Positions 30,390 to 37,351 of a stretch of DNA of 37,351 bases are shown one piece after another. The stretch lies in contig DAOOVO010000036.1 in NCBI GenBank assembly GCA_035370245.1, positions 1-37,351 on the forward strand. The letters run 5' to 3'. How positions within the stretch are numbered: position 1 is the stretch's first letter; the number at the start of each line of letters is the position of its first letter. The notes beneath the pieces are model-generated. The model ran no database searches and was not told the origin of the DNA. It was given only the letters and a program-made list of their open reading frames with translations. A program made the translations under genes and the position numbers. Source of the stretch: Pseudobacteroides sp035370245. Lineage in GTDB: Bacteria; Bacillota; Clostridia; Acetivibrionales; DSM-2933.

Positions 30390-31526
30390 ATGGAAATGGA
30401 TACATCCATAAATAATGAAGATAGTTCCCAGGTTTACCTATGTTCAGGCTGCGGCGGAAATATGGAGTTTGACATTCCGTCTCAGAAAATGAAGTGTCCG
30501 TATTGTCAAACCGAAGTGGATATTCAAGATGACAAATCCCTCATTAAGGAGTATGACTTTAATGATATAAAGAATATAGAATCTACTTCTACCTGGAATA
30601 ATGAAGTCAGTGTAATAAAGTGTGACGGTTGCGGAGCAGAAAGCGTTGTGGAAAAAGATCAAACCGCTTTATTCTGCAGTTACTGCGGTTCTTCCCATGT
30701 TCTCGCCAGTAAGCAATCGGCAGGCATAAGGCCTGAGGCCATACTTCCCTTTAAGATAGACATCCATAAAGCCCGGGAACTTTTTGAAAAATGGATACGC
30801 AGCAGGTGGCTTGCACCGGGAAGCTTAAAAAAATTCTATCAGAGCGACAAGCTTAAATCGGTGTATGTGCCGTACTGGACATATGATGCAGATACTTACA
30901 ATTCCTATACCGCAGAAGGCGGTAAGGTTTATTATGTTGACGTAGAACGCAACGGTAAAAAGACGAGAGAACGAAGAGTGCGGTGGTACCGTGTCAATGG
31001 CCGATTTGAAAGATTTTTCGATGATGTTCAGGTAAATGCTTCCAAGAATTTTGACGAGTCATTGATGAGAAAAATTGAGCCATACAATACAAAGGAGCTT
31101 GAGCCATACAAACCGGAGTATATTTCCGGTTATACAGCAGAAAGATACAGTCTTGGTGTAGCGGAATGCTTTGAAACCGCAAAACGTAAAATGTACGATG
31201 CATTAACAGATGATGTTAGGAATATAGTACTTAAAAAATACGATGAAGTACGGAATATCAGAATTGATGTACGTTACAGCAATGTAAAATACAAGCATGT
31301 ATTGCTCCCTGTATGGACCGCTTACTATGACTACAACGGCAAAAAATACAGATATATAATAAACGGACAAAGCGGAATAGTATCGGGAAATTCACCGTTA
31401 AGCCCTGTGAAAATAGCACTACTTGTACTCTTAGGTATTGCTGCGTTGCTTGCAGGTCTATATTTCAGCGGCAATCTTCCAATTTCAAACAATTCTGCAT
31501 TAATGTATTGTTTTTATTTTCTTTAA
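30390..31526 (+). CDS. ydjG: zinc-ribbon membrane protein (YdjG-like)
   Basis: A 378-aa protein. Two N-terminal zinc ribbons: CSGCGGNMEF...KCPYCQTEV, then CDGCGAESVV...FCSYCGSSHVL. A middle domain contains YVPYWTYDADTYNSY and LLPVWTAYYDYNGKKYRYIINGQSG, and there is one hydrophobic segment near the end (about 343-362). In Bacillus, YdjG with YdjH recruits PspA and the SPFH protein YdjI to membrane sites. No separate ydjH is present here. The ATG at 30390 is preferred because AGGGGG lies 9 nt upstream; the upstream in-frame ATG lies inside a hairpin. Confidence 0.82.
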   Translation: MEMDTSINNEDSSQVYLCSGCGGNMEFDIPSQKMKCPYCQTEVDIQDDKSLIKEYDFNDIKNIESTSTWNNEVSVIKCDGCGAESVVEKDQTALFCSYCGSSHVLASKQSAGIRPEAILPFKIDIHKARELFEKWIRSRWLAPGSLKKFYQSDKLKSVYVPYWTYDADTYNSYTAEGGKVYYVDVERNGKKTRERRVRWYRVNGRFERFFDDVQVNASKNFDESLMRKIEPYNTKELEPYKPEYISGYTAERYSLGVAECFETAKRKMYDALTDDVRNIVLKKYDEVRNIRIDVRYSNVKYKHVLLPVWTAYYDYNGKKYRYIINGQSGIVSGNSPLSPVKIALLVLLGIAALLAGLYFSGNLPISNNSALMYCFYFL

Positions 31527-31553
31527 AACTTAATTTTTGAGAGGGTGAATGAA

Positions 31554-32612
31554 ATGGGACTCTTTAGCAACCAATTTTTAAACGTAATTGAATGGAATGA
31601 AACAAGGGACGATGTTTTCTTCTGGAAATGGCGTAATAACGAAATTAAAAAAGGAAGCCGGCTCATAATAAAACCGGGTCAGGATGCCATATTTCTTTAT
31701 AACGGCAAAATAGAGGGTATTTTTAAGGACGAGGGTAATTACGAGATAGAAACACAGATCATTCCTTTCCTCAGTACTCTGAAAGGTTTTAAATTCGGAT
31801 TTAACAGCGGTCTTAGAGCTGAAGTATTGTTTGTAAATACAAAGGAATTTCTCGTAAAGTGGGGAACTAAAAATGCCATAAACATCCCTTCTCCGAGAAT
31901 GCCTGGCGGTATTCCCATAAGAAGCTTTGGAACATTCAGTGTAAAAATAGACGATTATCTTGTGCTCATTGACAAGATAGCAGGTGTAAAACAGGAGTTT
32001 ACAGTTGATGATGTTAAGGAACGTACTCTAGGCATGTTGGATCAACTGCTCATGAAATGGATATCAAAAGAAGGAAAAGATCTCTTCAACCTTCAGGCAA
32101 ACGCATTTGATATCTCTAAGGGAATTAAGGTAGACCTTGATATGGAGCTTATAAAAATCGGTTTGACAGTAACCGACTTTAATATATCAAGCTTTAATTA
32201 CCCTGAGCAAATTCAAAAAATGATTGAGAAAAACGCTTCAAATGAAATGGTTGGCGATATTAACAGGTACCGCGATATCGGTATGGTTGATGCAATCACC
32301 AACAATCCCAATAGCGGTATGGCAGGAATGGCTCAGGCAGGTGCCGGTATGGCAATGGGCGTTGAAATGGCAAGACAGATGGCCAGATCCTTTTCACAAG
32401 ACAATAACAGGGATGCAAAACCGGGCACAATAATCTGTCCAGGCTGTAACCGTCCTGTAGCTGAAAATATGAATTTTTGCAGCAGCTGTGGCACTAAAAT
32501 TGTTCGTGCAGATGCATCCAATCAAGGTGCTGCTAATTTTTGCCATAGTTGTGGTACCAAGCTAGTACCTGGGGCAAAATTCTGCAGCGGCTGCGGAACC
32601 AAACTGGAATAA
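31554..32612 (+). CDS. ydjI: SPFH/Band 7 protein with C-terminal zinc ribbons (YdjI-like)
   Basis: A 352-aa protein. The N-terminal SPFH/Band 7-like region (about 1-240) starts MGLFSNQFLNVIEWNE, as in Bacillus YdjI. A Gly/Ala/Met-rich linker follows, then two zinc ribbons (CPGCNRPVAENMNFCSSCGTKI and CHSCGTKLVPGAKFCSGCGTKL). It has no transmembrane segment and would be recruited to the membrane by YdjG. The ATG at 31554 follows AGAGGG with 8 nt spacing; a GTG three codons upstream overlaps that site. It ends the operon, 15 nt before a terminator. Confidence 0.87.
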   Translation: MGLFSNQFLNVIEWNETRDDVFFWKWRNNEIKKGSRLIIKPGQDAIFLYNGKIEGIFKDEGNYEIETQIIPFLSTLKGFKFGFNSGLRAEVLFVNTKEFLVKWGTKNAINIPSPRMPGGIPIRSFGTFSVKIDDYLVLIDKIAGVKQEFTVDDVKERTLGMLDQLLMKWISKEGKDLFNLQANAFDISKGIKVDLDMELIKIGLTVTDFNISSFNYPEQIQKMIEKNASNEMVGDINRYRDIGMVDAITNNPNSGMAGMAQAGAGMAMGVEMARQMARSFSQDNNRDAKPGTIICPGCNRPVAENMNFCSSCGTKIVRADASNQGAANFCHSCGTKLVPGAKFCSGCGTKLE

Positions 32613-32627
32613 TCAATACTTCTGCTT

Positions 32628-32665
32628 AAAAAGGCTTGCAGCTTTGGTCTGTGAGCTTTTTTTGT
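32628..32665 (+). terminator. terminator of the pspA operon
   Basis: GCTTGCAG pairs with CTGTGAGC (one G-U and one mismatch tolerated), with AAAAAG before and TTTTTTT after. The A and T tracts extend the stem. It starts 15 nt after the SPFH gene stop. Confidence 0.8.
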
Positions 32666-32743
32666 TCTGCTTTAAATCAAATCTTTTTTATCCTCTTCTT
32701 TATCTTTTTCTTTATCTTTTTCTTTATCTTCATCCTTACCCTT

Positions 32744-35404
32744 TTATTTACTTTCTTTATTTTCTTTATCCTCTATTTTAAGCAGGTTTTCCATCTTCTT
32801 TCTTATTTCCTCCGGCAGTGAGTCCATGAGGTAATTTCGATTTATCCCTGCCATTTGCTTATATTCCATCATCATTTTATAATTGGCCTCTTCAACTTCG
32901 GCTTGCAGCTCTCTGGCAGATAACAATGAGCATCCCGCTCCTCTTACGATTACCTGCTGTAAGCCGTCCGATGTAGACACAGTAATATCATAGTTTTTCT
33001 TATTGTCATGAGCAAATTTCTCAATATAATTATCCGCTGTTTGTGCCTCCCTGGTATAAACAAGATGAATATTATAATAGTCGATTATCTCTTCACGATG
33101 CCCCTGAACGCGATAGGCATCAAACACAACAATAATCTGACATTTCCGGATCCATTGATAATTACATAGAATATCGAGCAACTTTATCTTTGCAGAATCC
33201 ATGTTCTCCTCTGCAAGCTCTTTAAGTTCAGGCCATGCAAAAATAATATTGTAGCCATCTACAAGAAGATACTCCTCTTTTGCTTCCTTTGGCTTACCGA
33301 CATTAAAAGTGGTTTCACGGCTGTCTCCATAATATGTTTTTTGCCTTTTCCAGGCCTCCTTCTTGCCCTGGTTTGCATAAAATGTCCTGCTCAAAATTTG
33401 ATCAATTTCTTCTAAGCTGATTGACCTTTCTTCCGAATATAATTTGTATTCAGGGCTTGATAATCCTTCATTGGATTGCTGTAAAAAGCTTTCAACATGC
33501 ATATAATTCTTTACCTCATGCCACTCAACCAAAAAGCCTGCCCCCTGAGCACAAAATACAGAGCCTGTAGGATTATCCACATCTCTTTCAGAATCATATC
33601 CTATGCTGTCTATTACCTCCTGTGCGTTATGGCATGGCTCGTATCCTTTAAGGCTGCAGAACAACCTGCCAAGGCCTTTTGTATAAGCCAATACCTCCCT
33701 CTGATAATTCCTCATATTTATAACAGGTGCACTCCCGACAAGAACTGCCATACCGCTATCTATCCGGGAAATTTCAGATGTACCGTGCATTTTCTCTATA
33801 TCAGTCATAGCCCTTCCAACCATTTTCTCAGGAACCTCCAACTGGAAAGCATAATAAGGCTCCAGCAAAATGGATTCCGCTTCCTTTAAACCCTGTCGCA
33901 CTGCTCGATAGGTGGCCTCTCTGAAATCACCGCCTTCTGTATGTTTGTTGTGTGCTCTGCCCGAAACCAAAGTTATTTTAATATCGGTTATATCGGACCC
34001 TGTTAAGACACCTTTATGGGCTTTTTCCCCGAGATGTGTCAATATAAGCCTCTGCCAGTTTTTACTTAATATATCCTCACTGCATTCCGATCTGTAAACA
34101 AGGCCGCTTCCCCGCTCTCCAGGCTCCAATAACAGATGGACCTCTGCATAATGTCTTAAAGGTTCGAAATGTCCTACACCTTCAACAACATTTCCAATTG
34201 TCTCTTTATATACAATTCTTCCCTCATCAAATGTCACATAAACATCAAATCGGCTTTTAATAATGCTTTGCAAAATTTCAATCTGCACTTCCCCCATTAT
34301 CTTTGCCTGAATCTCCTGCAGCTGCTCATCCCATACGATTTGAATCTCCGGCTCCTCTTCCTCAATCTGACGAAGCTTTGGCATCATTACTCTCGGGTCA
34401 CAGCCTTGAGGAAGTACCACTCGATAAAGCAATACGGGCTCCAATACAGGTGCCGACGATGACTTCTCTATTCCCAAACCTTCCCCCGGTCTTGATTCAC
34501 TCAATCCTGTTACTGCGACTACAGAACCTCCACCAGCTTCGTTTACCGGCTCAAACCTCTGTCCGGAATATATTCGAATTTGGTTCACCTTCTCTTCCCA
34601 TATCCCATTGGTCAGCATATCTTTTACCTTAAGCTTTCCGCCTGTTATCTTAATATGTGTAAGTCGATTACCCTGCTCGTCCCTTGTTATTTTGAATATT
34701 TTCGCTCCAAACTCATCTGGATAGCAAGGCACATGCGCATACTTCACCAAACCGTGAACAAACTCCTCAACACCCTCTAATTTTAAAGCGGAACCGAAAT
34801 AAACGGGAAACACTTTGCGTTCCCTGACAGCCATGCCAATCTGTACATCTTCAATATTTCCTTTATCCAGATAGGCTTCCATCATAACTTCATCACACAT
34901 TGCCAATTGGTCATAAAAAGAATCTTCCTTAACCTGTCCAAATTCAATGCATCTATCATCCAACTGCTTCTTAATTTTATTTATCAATTTATCCTTATCG
35001 GTACCATTCTGATCCATCTTGTTTACAAATAAAAATACCGGTATATCATACATGTCCAGCAGCCGCCATAATGTCTTGGTATGCCCCTGCACTCCATCGG
35101 CACCACTTATAACTAAAATTGCATAATCCAAAACCTGAAGCGTTCTCTCCATTTCAGCAGAAAAATCTACATGTCCCGGGGTATCCAACAAAGTTATACC
35201 TGTCCCATCTATTTCAAATACGGCCTGCTTCGAGAAAATAGTGATACCTCTTGCTCTTTCCAATTCATCGGTATCCAAATAAGCATCCTTATTATCCACT
35301 CTTCCAAGTTTCCTAATTTTACCATTTAAATAAAGCATGCTTTCCGATAGCGTTGTCTTTCCCGCATCAACATGTGCAAGTATTCCGATAACCAATTTCT
35401 TCAT
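32744..35404 (-). CDS. TetM/EF-G-like translational GTPase fused to a YacP/Rae1-type NYN nuclease
   Basis: An 886-aa protein. Residues ~1-650 are a ribosomal-protection/EF-G-like GTPase: P-loop AHVDAGKT (10-17), RGITI switch, DTPGH (74-78), NKMD (128-131), then EF-G domains II-V. The domain IV tip, which in TetM has SPVST and displaces tetracycline, here reads RAHNKHTEGGDFREAT, so tetracycline resistance is doubtful. After a linker, residues ~710-850 form a NYN domain with the four acidic positions of YacP: Asp716 (LLVDGYN), Asp762 (VVFDAY), Asp791 (QTADNYIE) and Asp813 (STSDG), plus SARELQAEV. Bacillus YacP (Rae1) cuts mRNA in the ribosomal A site. A GTPase-driven ribosome-targeted endonuclease is therefore likely (inference). 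The start has only a distant AAGGA. Confidence 0.88.
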   Translation of the reverse strand: MKKLVIGILAHVDAGKTTLSESMLYLNGKIRKLGRVDNKDAYLDTDELERARGITIFSKQAVFEIDGTGITLLDTPGHVDFSAEMERTLQVLDYAILVISGADGVQGHTKTLWRLLDMYDIPVFLFVNKMDQNGTDKDKLINKIKKQLDDRCIEFGQVKEDSFYDQLAMCDEVMMEAYLDKGNIEDVQIGMAVRERKVFPVYFGSALKLEGVEEFVHGLVKYAHVPCYPDEFGAKIFKITRDEQGNRLTHIKITGGKLKVKDMLTNGIWEEKVNQIRIYSGQRFEPVNEAGGGSVVAVTGLSESRPGEGLGIEKSSSAPVLEPVLLYRVVLPQGCDPRVMMPKLRQIEEEEPEIQIVWDEQLQEIQAKIMGEVQIEILQSIIKSRFDVYVTFDEGRIVYKETIGNVVEGVGHFEPLRHYAEVHLLLEPGERGSGLVYRSECSEDILSKNWQRLILTHLGEKAHKGVLTGSDITDIKITLVSGRAHNKHTEGGDFREATYRAVRQGLKEAESILLEPYYAFQLEVPEKMVGRAMTDIEKMHGTSEISRIDSGMAVLVGSAPVINMRNYQREVLAYTKGLGRLFCSLKGYEPCHNAQEVIDSIGYDSERDVDNPTGSVFCAQGAGFLVEWHEVKNYMHVESFLQQSNEGLSSPEYKLYSEERSISLEEIDQILSRTFYANQGKKEAWKRQKTYYGDSRETTFNVGKPKEAKEEYLLVDGYNIIFAWPELKELAEENMDSAKIKLLDILCNYQWIRKCQIIVVFDAYRVQGHREEIIDYYNIHLVYTREAQTADNYIEKFAHDNKKNYDITVSTSDGLQQVIVRGAGCSLLSARELQAEVEEANYKMMMEYKQMAGINRNYLMDSLPEEIRKKMENLLKIEDKENKESK

Positions 35405-35690
35405 AGTTTATTTTCAAATCCTTCACATTATATCAGTTTCTTTATCTTCATTCTCACCCACTATATCATCCTCCATTATTTCAATATAATTGTCAACAGT
35501 TTTTCTAAATACATTACGTCAAAATACCAAAAGCTATACTAAACGATATAGGTACATCATTATCAAAATGGCATACTTTAAAGAAAATGAAAAATGAAAT
35601 TGTATCAAGAAAATATTTATTATAAAATGGTTAAGTGTCATACATAAGCTAACTTTGAAGACAAAATACCAAAAAAGGAGAAAAACAAAA
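35405..35690. other. divergent control region of the GTPase-NYN and EF-Tu-like genes
   Basis: On the plus strand a promoter for the EF-Tu-like gene is likely: TTGTAT (35600-35605), 17-nt spacer, TAAAAT (35623-35628). On the minus strand a TTGACA lies at 35496-35491 without a clear -10. A 17-codon ORF (35476-35423) or its 13-codon GTG-started part after GGAGG could be a leader peptide for the GTPase-NYN gene, as seen for tetM genes. This is weak. Confidence 0.35.
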
Positions 35691-36383
35691 ATGAAGCAAA
35701 AACTTATTTCTATTTTAAAAGCAATTATAGCACCTTTTGGCCGTAAAGGAGAGAATACAACCGGAGGAGGAAATGTAAGACCAACTGAAACAAATATGCT
35801 GGTTAGCAACGATTTCATTTTGATTATACTGGATACCTTCTCGCTTATAGGCAACCAAGATACTGTAATTGGTGCAGAAATTGAAAGCGGTTTTGTCTCA
35901 AAAAATGCTGAGGTTGAATTGGTTGGCATCGGAAAAGAACCAAGAAAATTAAAAATCGGAGGTATTGAGAAAAAAATTAATGGGAAAATGGGACAGATTA
36001 ATACTGCAACTGTAGGCGATCGCGTAGGTATTCTTTTAAGGGGTATTAGTAAAAAAGAGATAGAGATAGGTCAATTTCTTGTACCAGTGGGTAGCATGAA
36101 GGCAGTAAATCAATTTTCTGCAAAATTGATGTTTAATGATAAATCCTTTCTGGAAAACAAAGAGATTGAAGGCACATTCTATTGCCTTAGAAATCAGACA
36201 CCCGCAACTATTAATTTATATTCAGACGCCATAGATGCCAATGGATATGTAAATGCCCATATTATATTAAAAGACAGATTTCCTTTGAGAGATAGCATAT
36301 CCTTTGAATTTCGTAAAAATGGTAAGCTGGTTGCTTCGGGAATAGTAGCAGAAGTGAAATCGGTATCTCTTTATAAGAACTAA
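35691..36383 (+). CDS. EF-Tu domain II/III protein without GTPase domain
   Basis: A 230-aa protein. After a basic, amphipathic N-terminal helix (MKQKLISILKAIIAPFG) and a Gly/Asn linker, residues ~50-125 match EF-Tu domain II (TFSLIGNQDTVIGAEIESGFVSKNAEVELVG, VGDRVGILLRGISKKEIEIGQFL), and ~130-230 match domain III (KAVNQFSAKLMF, ending SFEFRKNGKLVASGIVAEV). There is no P-loop, DxxG or NKxD, so it cannot bind GTP like EF-Tu. In EF-Tu these domains hold the tRNA and contact the ribosome. The ATG at 35691 is chosen because AAGGAG lies 10 nt upstream; an upstream TTG lies before that site. It diverges from the GTPase-NYN gene. Confidence 0.75.
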   Translation: MKQKLISILKAIIAPFGRKGENTTGGGNVRPTETNMLVSNDFILIILDTFSLIGNQDTVIGAEIESGFVSKNAEVELVGIGKEPRKLKIGGIEKKINGKMGQINTATVGDRVGILLRGISKKEIEIGQFLVPVGSMKAVNQFSAKLMFNDKSFLENKEIEGTFYCLRNQTPATINLYSDAIDANGYVNAHIILKDRFPLRDSISFEFRKNGKLVASGIVAEVKSVSLYKN

Positions 36384-36467
36384 AGGAATTTATGCACCCA
36401 AACTGTAATCACCATATAACTATTCATTAATATAATATAAAGTAGTAAAACAAAACAGAGGTGCATA

Positions 36468-36647
36468 ATGAATATCCATAAAGAAAAAAATAATAGCGCA
36501 CCCTTGGCAGATTCCCCAATCGGTAAGATTTATCCGGATTCCGAGGGTTCTCCTATCTCGGGTGTCAGAATGGACCCTTCTGTAGCTTATGAAAATATAC
36601 CTGAACTTCTCCAGCAGTATATCAATGATGATGGTGTTATGAGTTAA
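36468..36647 (+). CDS. 59-aa protein of unknown function
   Basis: A small gene: ATG after GAGGTG, product starting MNIHKEKNNSAPLADSPIGK and ending INDDGVMS. It is hydrophilic and acidic near the C terminus, with no membrane segment or cysteines. The codon use resembles its neighbours and the ribosome binding site is good, so I consider it real. It follows the EF-Tu-like gene on the same strand and is closed by a hairpin at 36665-36693. No family is recognised. Confidence 0.6.
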   Translation: MNIHKEKNNSAPLADSPIGKIYPDSEGSPISGVRMDPSVAYENIPELLQQYINDDGVMS

Positions 36648-36664
36648 TAATTTTTGCATGTTAG

Positions 36665-36693
36665 AGGGCGAAGCTGTTAAATGGCTTCGCCCT
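36665..36693. terminator. hairpin between the 59-aa gene and the HD gene
   Basis: Perfect 10-bp stem AGGGCGAAGC (36665-36674) with GCTTCGCCCT (36684-36693) between convergent genes. It has no strong T-run on either side, so it is at best a weak terminator. Confidence 0.5.
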
Positions 36694-36705
36694 TCAATGC
36701 ACCAA

Positions 36706-37290
36706 CTACTCTTTATACTCCTTTATTCCGCCTCCAAACAACCAGTAATTATTTTCAATAAAGTCAATGAACTTATCATAAAAATCATCCACAGAACAGT
36801 TCTCAGGAACAGAAACACAACCATTTATTTCAATCTCTTTTGTATTTTTATACTTATCGCTATCTTCATACTCCATACTGTCAAATATTCTATCTGCAGC
36901 CTCCCGATATTTTTCCACCCTGTCATGATCCTCTTGAGAAGGATTGGGCAGCCTTGACAGATCCATATTATCCGTCAAATCAGCCAGCTTTACTTTACTG
37001 GCTATCTTATTTTTTACTACCCTGTCAATAAAATCATCATAGCTTTCACCAGCACGTTTAGTCAGTGCTTCCAACGCAGTTAAAATTTCTTCCGAAAAAC
37101 CCGCTTCCTTTAAGTATTCCAGTGAAATATCGGTATCTTCAATAACATCATGTAAAACTGCACAAATCCTCTCATTTTCATTCCTCAAGGTGAACATAAC
37201 ACGAAGTGGGTGCAGTATATATGGTTGTCCCGCTTTATCCCTTTGCCCTTCGTGTGCTTTAGCAGCTATATGAATAGCTTTATCAAGCAT
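36706..37290 (-). CDS. HD-domain protein similar to small alarmone hydrolases
   Basis: A 194-aa HD phosphohydrolase like the hydrolase half of SpoT/RelA and Mesh1. Visible are AHEGQRDKAGQPYILHPLRV (His27), AVLHDVIEDTDIS (His47-Asp48, Glu51-Asp52) and VKLADLTDNMD (Asp104, Asn108). Such proteins remove the 3'-diphosphate of (p)ppGpp. No synthetase, TGS or ACT domain is present, so it is a stand-alone hydrolase candidate. The last ~45 residues (from SVDDFYDKFIDFIENNYWLFGGG) are an extra tail. The start follows GGGAG. Whether (p)ppGpp is the substrate is not proven. Confidence 0.82.
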   Translation of the reverse strand: MLDKAIHIAAKAHEGQRDKAGQPYILHPLRVMFTLRNENERICAVLHDVIEDTDISLEYLKEAGFSEEILTALEALTKRAGESYDDFIDRVVKNKIASKVKLADLTDNMDLSRLPNPSQEDHDRVEKYREAADRIFDSMEYEDSDKYKNTKEIEINGCVSVPENCSVDDFYDKFIDFIENNYWLFGGGIKEYKE

Positions 37291-37327
37291 AAACTCACTC
37301 CCTTGTACAATTAATATTGTATTAAAT

Positions 37328-37345
37328 CAGTGACCGAAGCCACTG
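37328..37345. other. UUCG-capped hairpin upstream of the HD gene
   Basis: On the minus strand CAGTGGC, loop TTCG, GTCACTG: a 7-bp stem (one G-U) with a stable UUCG tetraloop, followed by ATTTAAT. It could end a transcript entering from beyond the window or lie in the HD gene leader. Confidence 0.4.
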
Positions 37346-37351
37346 TTCGAC

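Noticed and set aside
32744..35404. Tetracycline resistance gene
   Set aside because: The GTPase part is TetM-like, but the domain IV loop that displaces the drug is different and a nuclease domain is fused, so resistance should not be claimed.
35423..35476. Leader peptide for the GTPase-NYN gene
   Set aside because: A short frame exists, but its best start (GTG after GGAGG) is weak and no alternative hairpins around the gene's start were found, so it is mentioned only in the control region entry.
1..37351. CRISPR arrays, rRNA genes, insertion sequences
   Set aside because: No regularly spaced repeats, no rRNA-like stretch and no DDE transposase were seen on either strand.

Overview
The window is low-GC DNA with strong AGGAGG-type ribosome binding sites, TTGACA-N17-TANNAT promoters and many intrinsic terminators. 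Gene content (metI/metC pair, CymR-like Rrf2 regulators, pspA-ydjG-ydjI, TndX-type serine recombinases, a Thr/Pro-rich linker protein) points to an anaerobic Firmicute, most likely class Clostridia. The genus cannot be fixed from sequence alone.

Layout. (1) 1-12525, sulfur amino acid region: metN, a PAT-like GNAT, a UroD-type methyltransferase, metY1 (the only + strand gene here), metC, metI, rrf2-1, a Nudix hydrolase, cysK, metY2, rrf2-2, rrf2-3 and metA. MetA carries Glu111, the acetyl-CoA type, which fits two O-acetylhomoserine sulfhydrylases. (2) 12640-15997: a DHA3/Mef-like MFS exporter behind an erm-style translational attenuator, then a large serine recombinase with a small upstream gene. 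(3) 16124-21303: an apparent operon, radical SAM protein - PPOX flavoprotein - GNAT - tauC - tauA - tauB, which looks like sulfonate uptake without an oxygen-dependent desulfonase. (4) 21611-27167: a beta-propeller-like protein, a DUF4261-type protein, gltX behind tRNA-Glu(CTC), a KAS III-like protein lacking two catalytic residues, a STAS-like protein and a membrane-anchored small protein. (5) 27367-29221: a second serine recombinase with a 57-aa XRE-like gene. (6) 29591-32612: pspA-ydjG-ydjI envelope-stress operon. (7) 32744-37290: a TetM/EF-G-like GTPase fused to a YacP/Rae1-type NYN nuclease, a divergent EF-Tu domain II/III protein without a GTPase domain, a 59-aa protein and a small HD alarmone-hydrolase-like protein.

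The most interesting signal is regulatory. Four promoters (metN, UroD-type methyltransferase, metY1, radical SAM/tau operon) are each followed by the same ~22-nt RNA element: GYTGA, a 4-bp stem-loop, then AGRC. In all four its 3' side overlaps the 5' arm of an intrinsic terminator upstream of the first gene, so element and terminator look mutually exclusive. Base changes among copies preserve pairing. I see no S-box or T-box core in these leaders. It looks like a compact antiterminator, perhaps protein-bound, joining methionine synthesis and transport to the sulfonate operon. A second network is suggested by near-identical elements at the promoters of rrf2-1 and rrf2-2, and a related element before metI and metY2. 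The MFS gene has a 12-codon leader peptide and three alternative helices, one covering its ribosome binding site.
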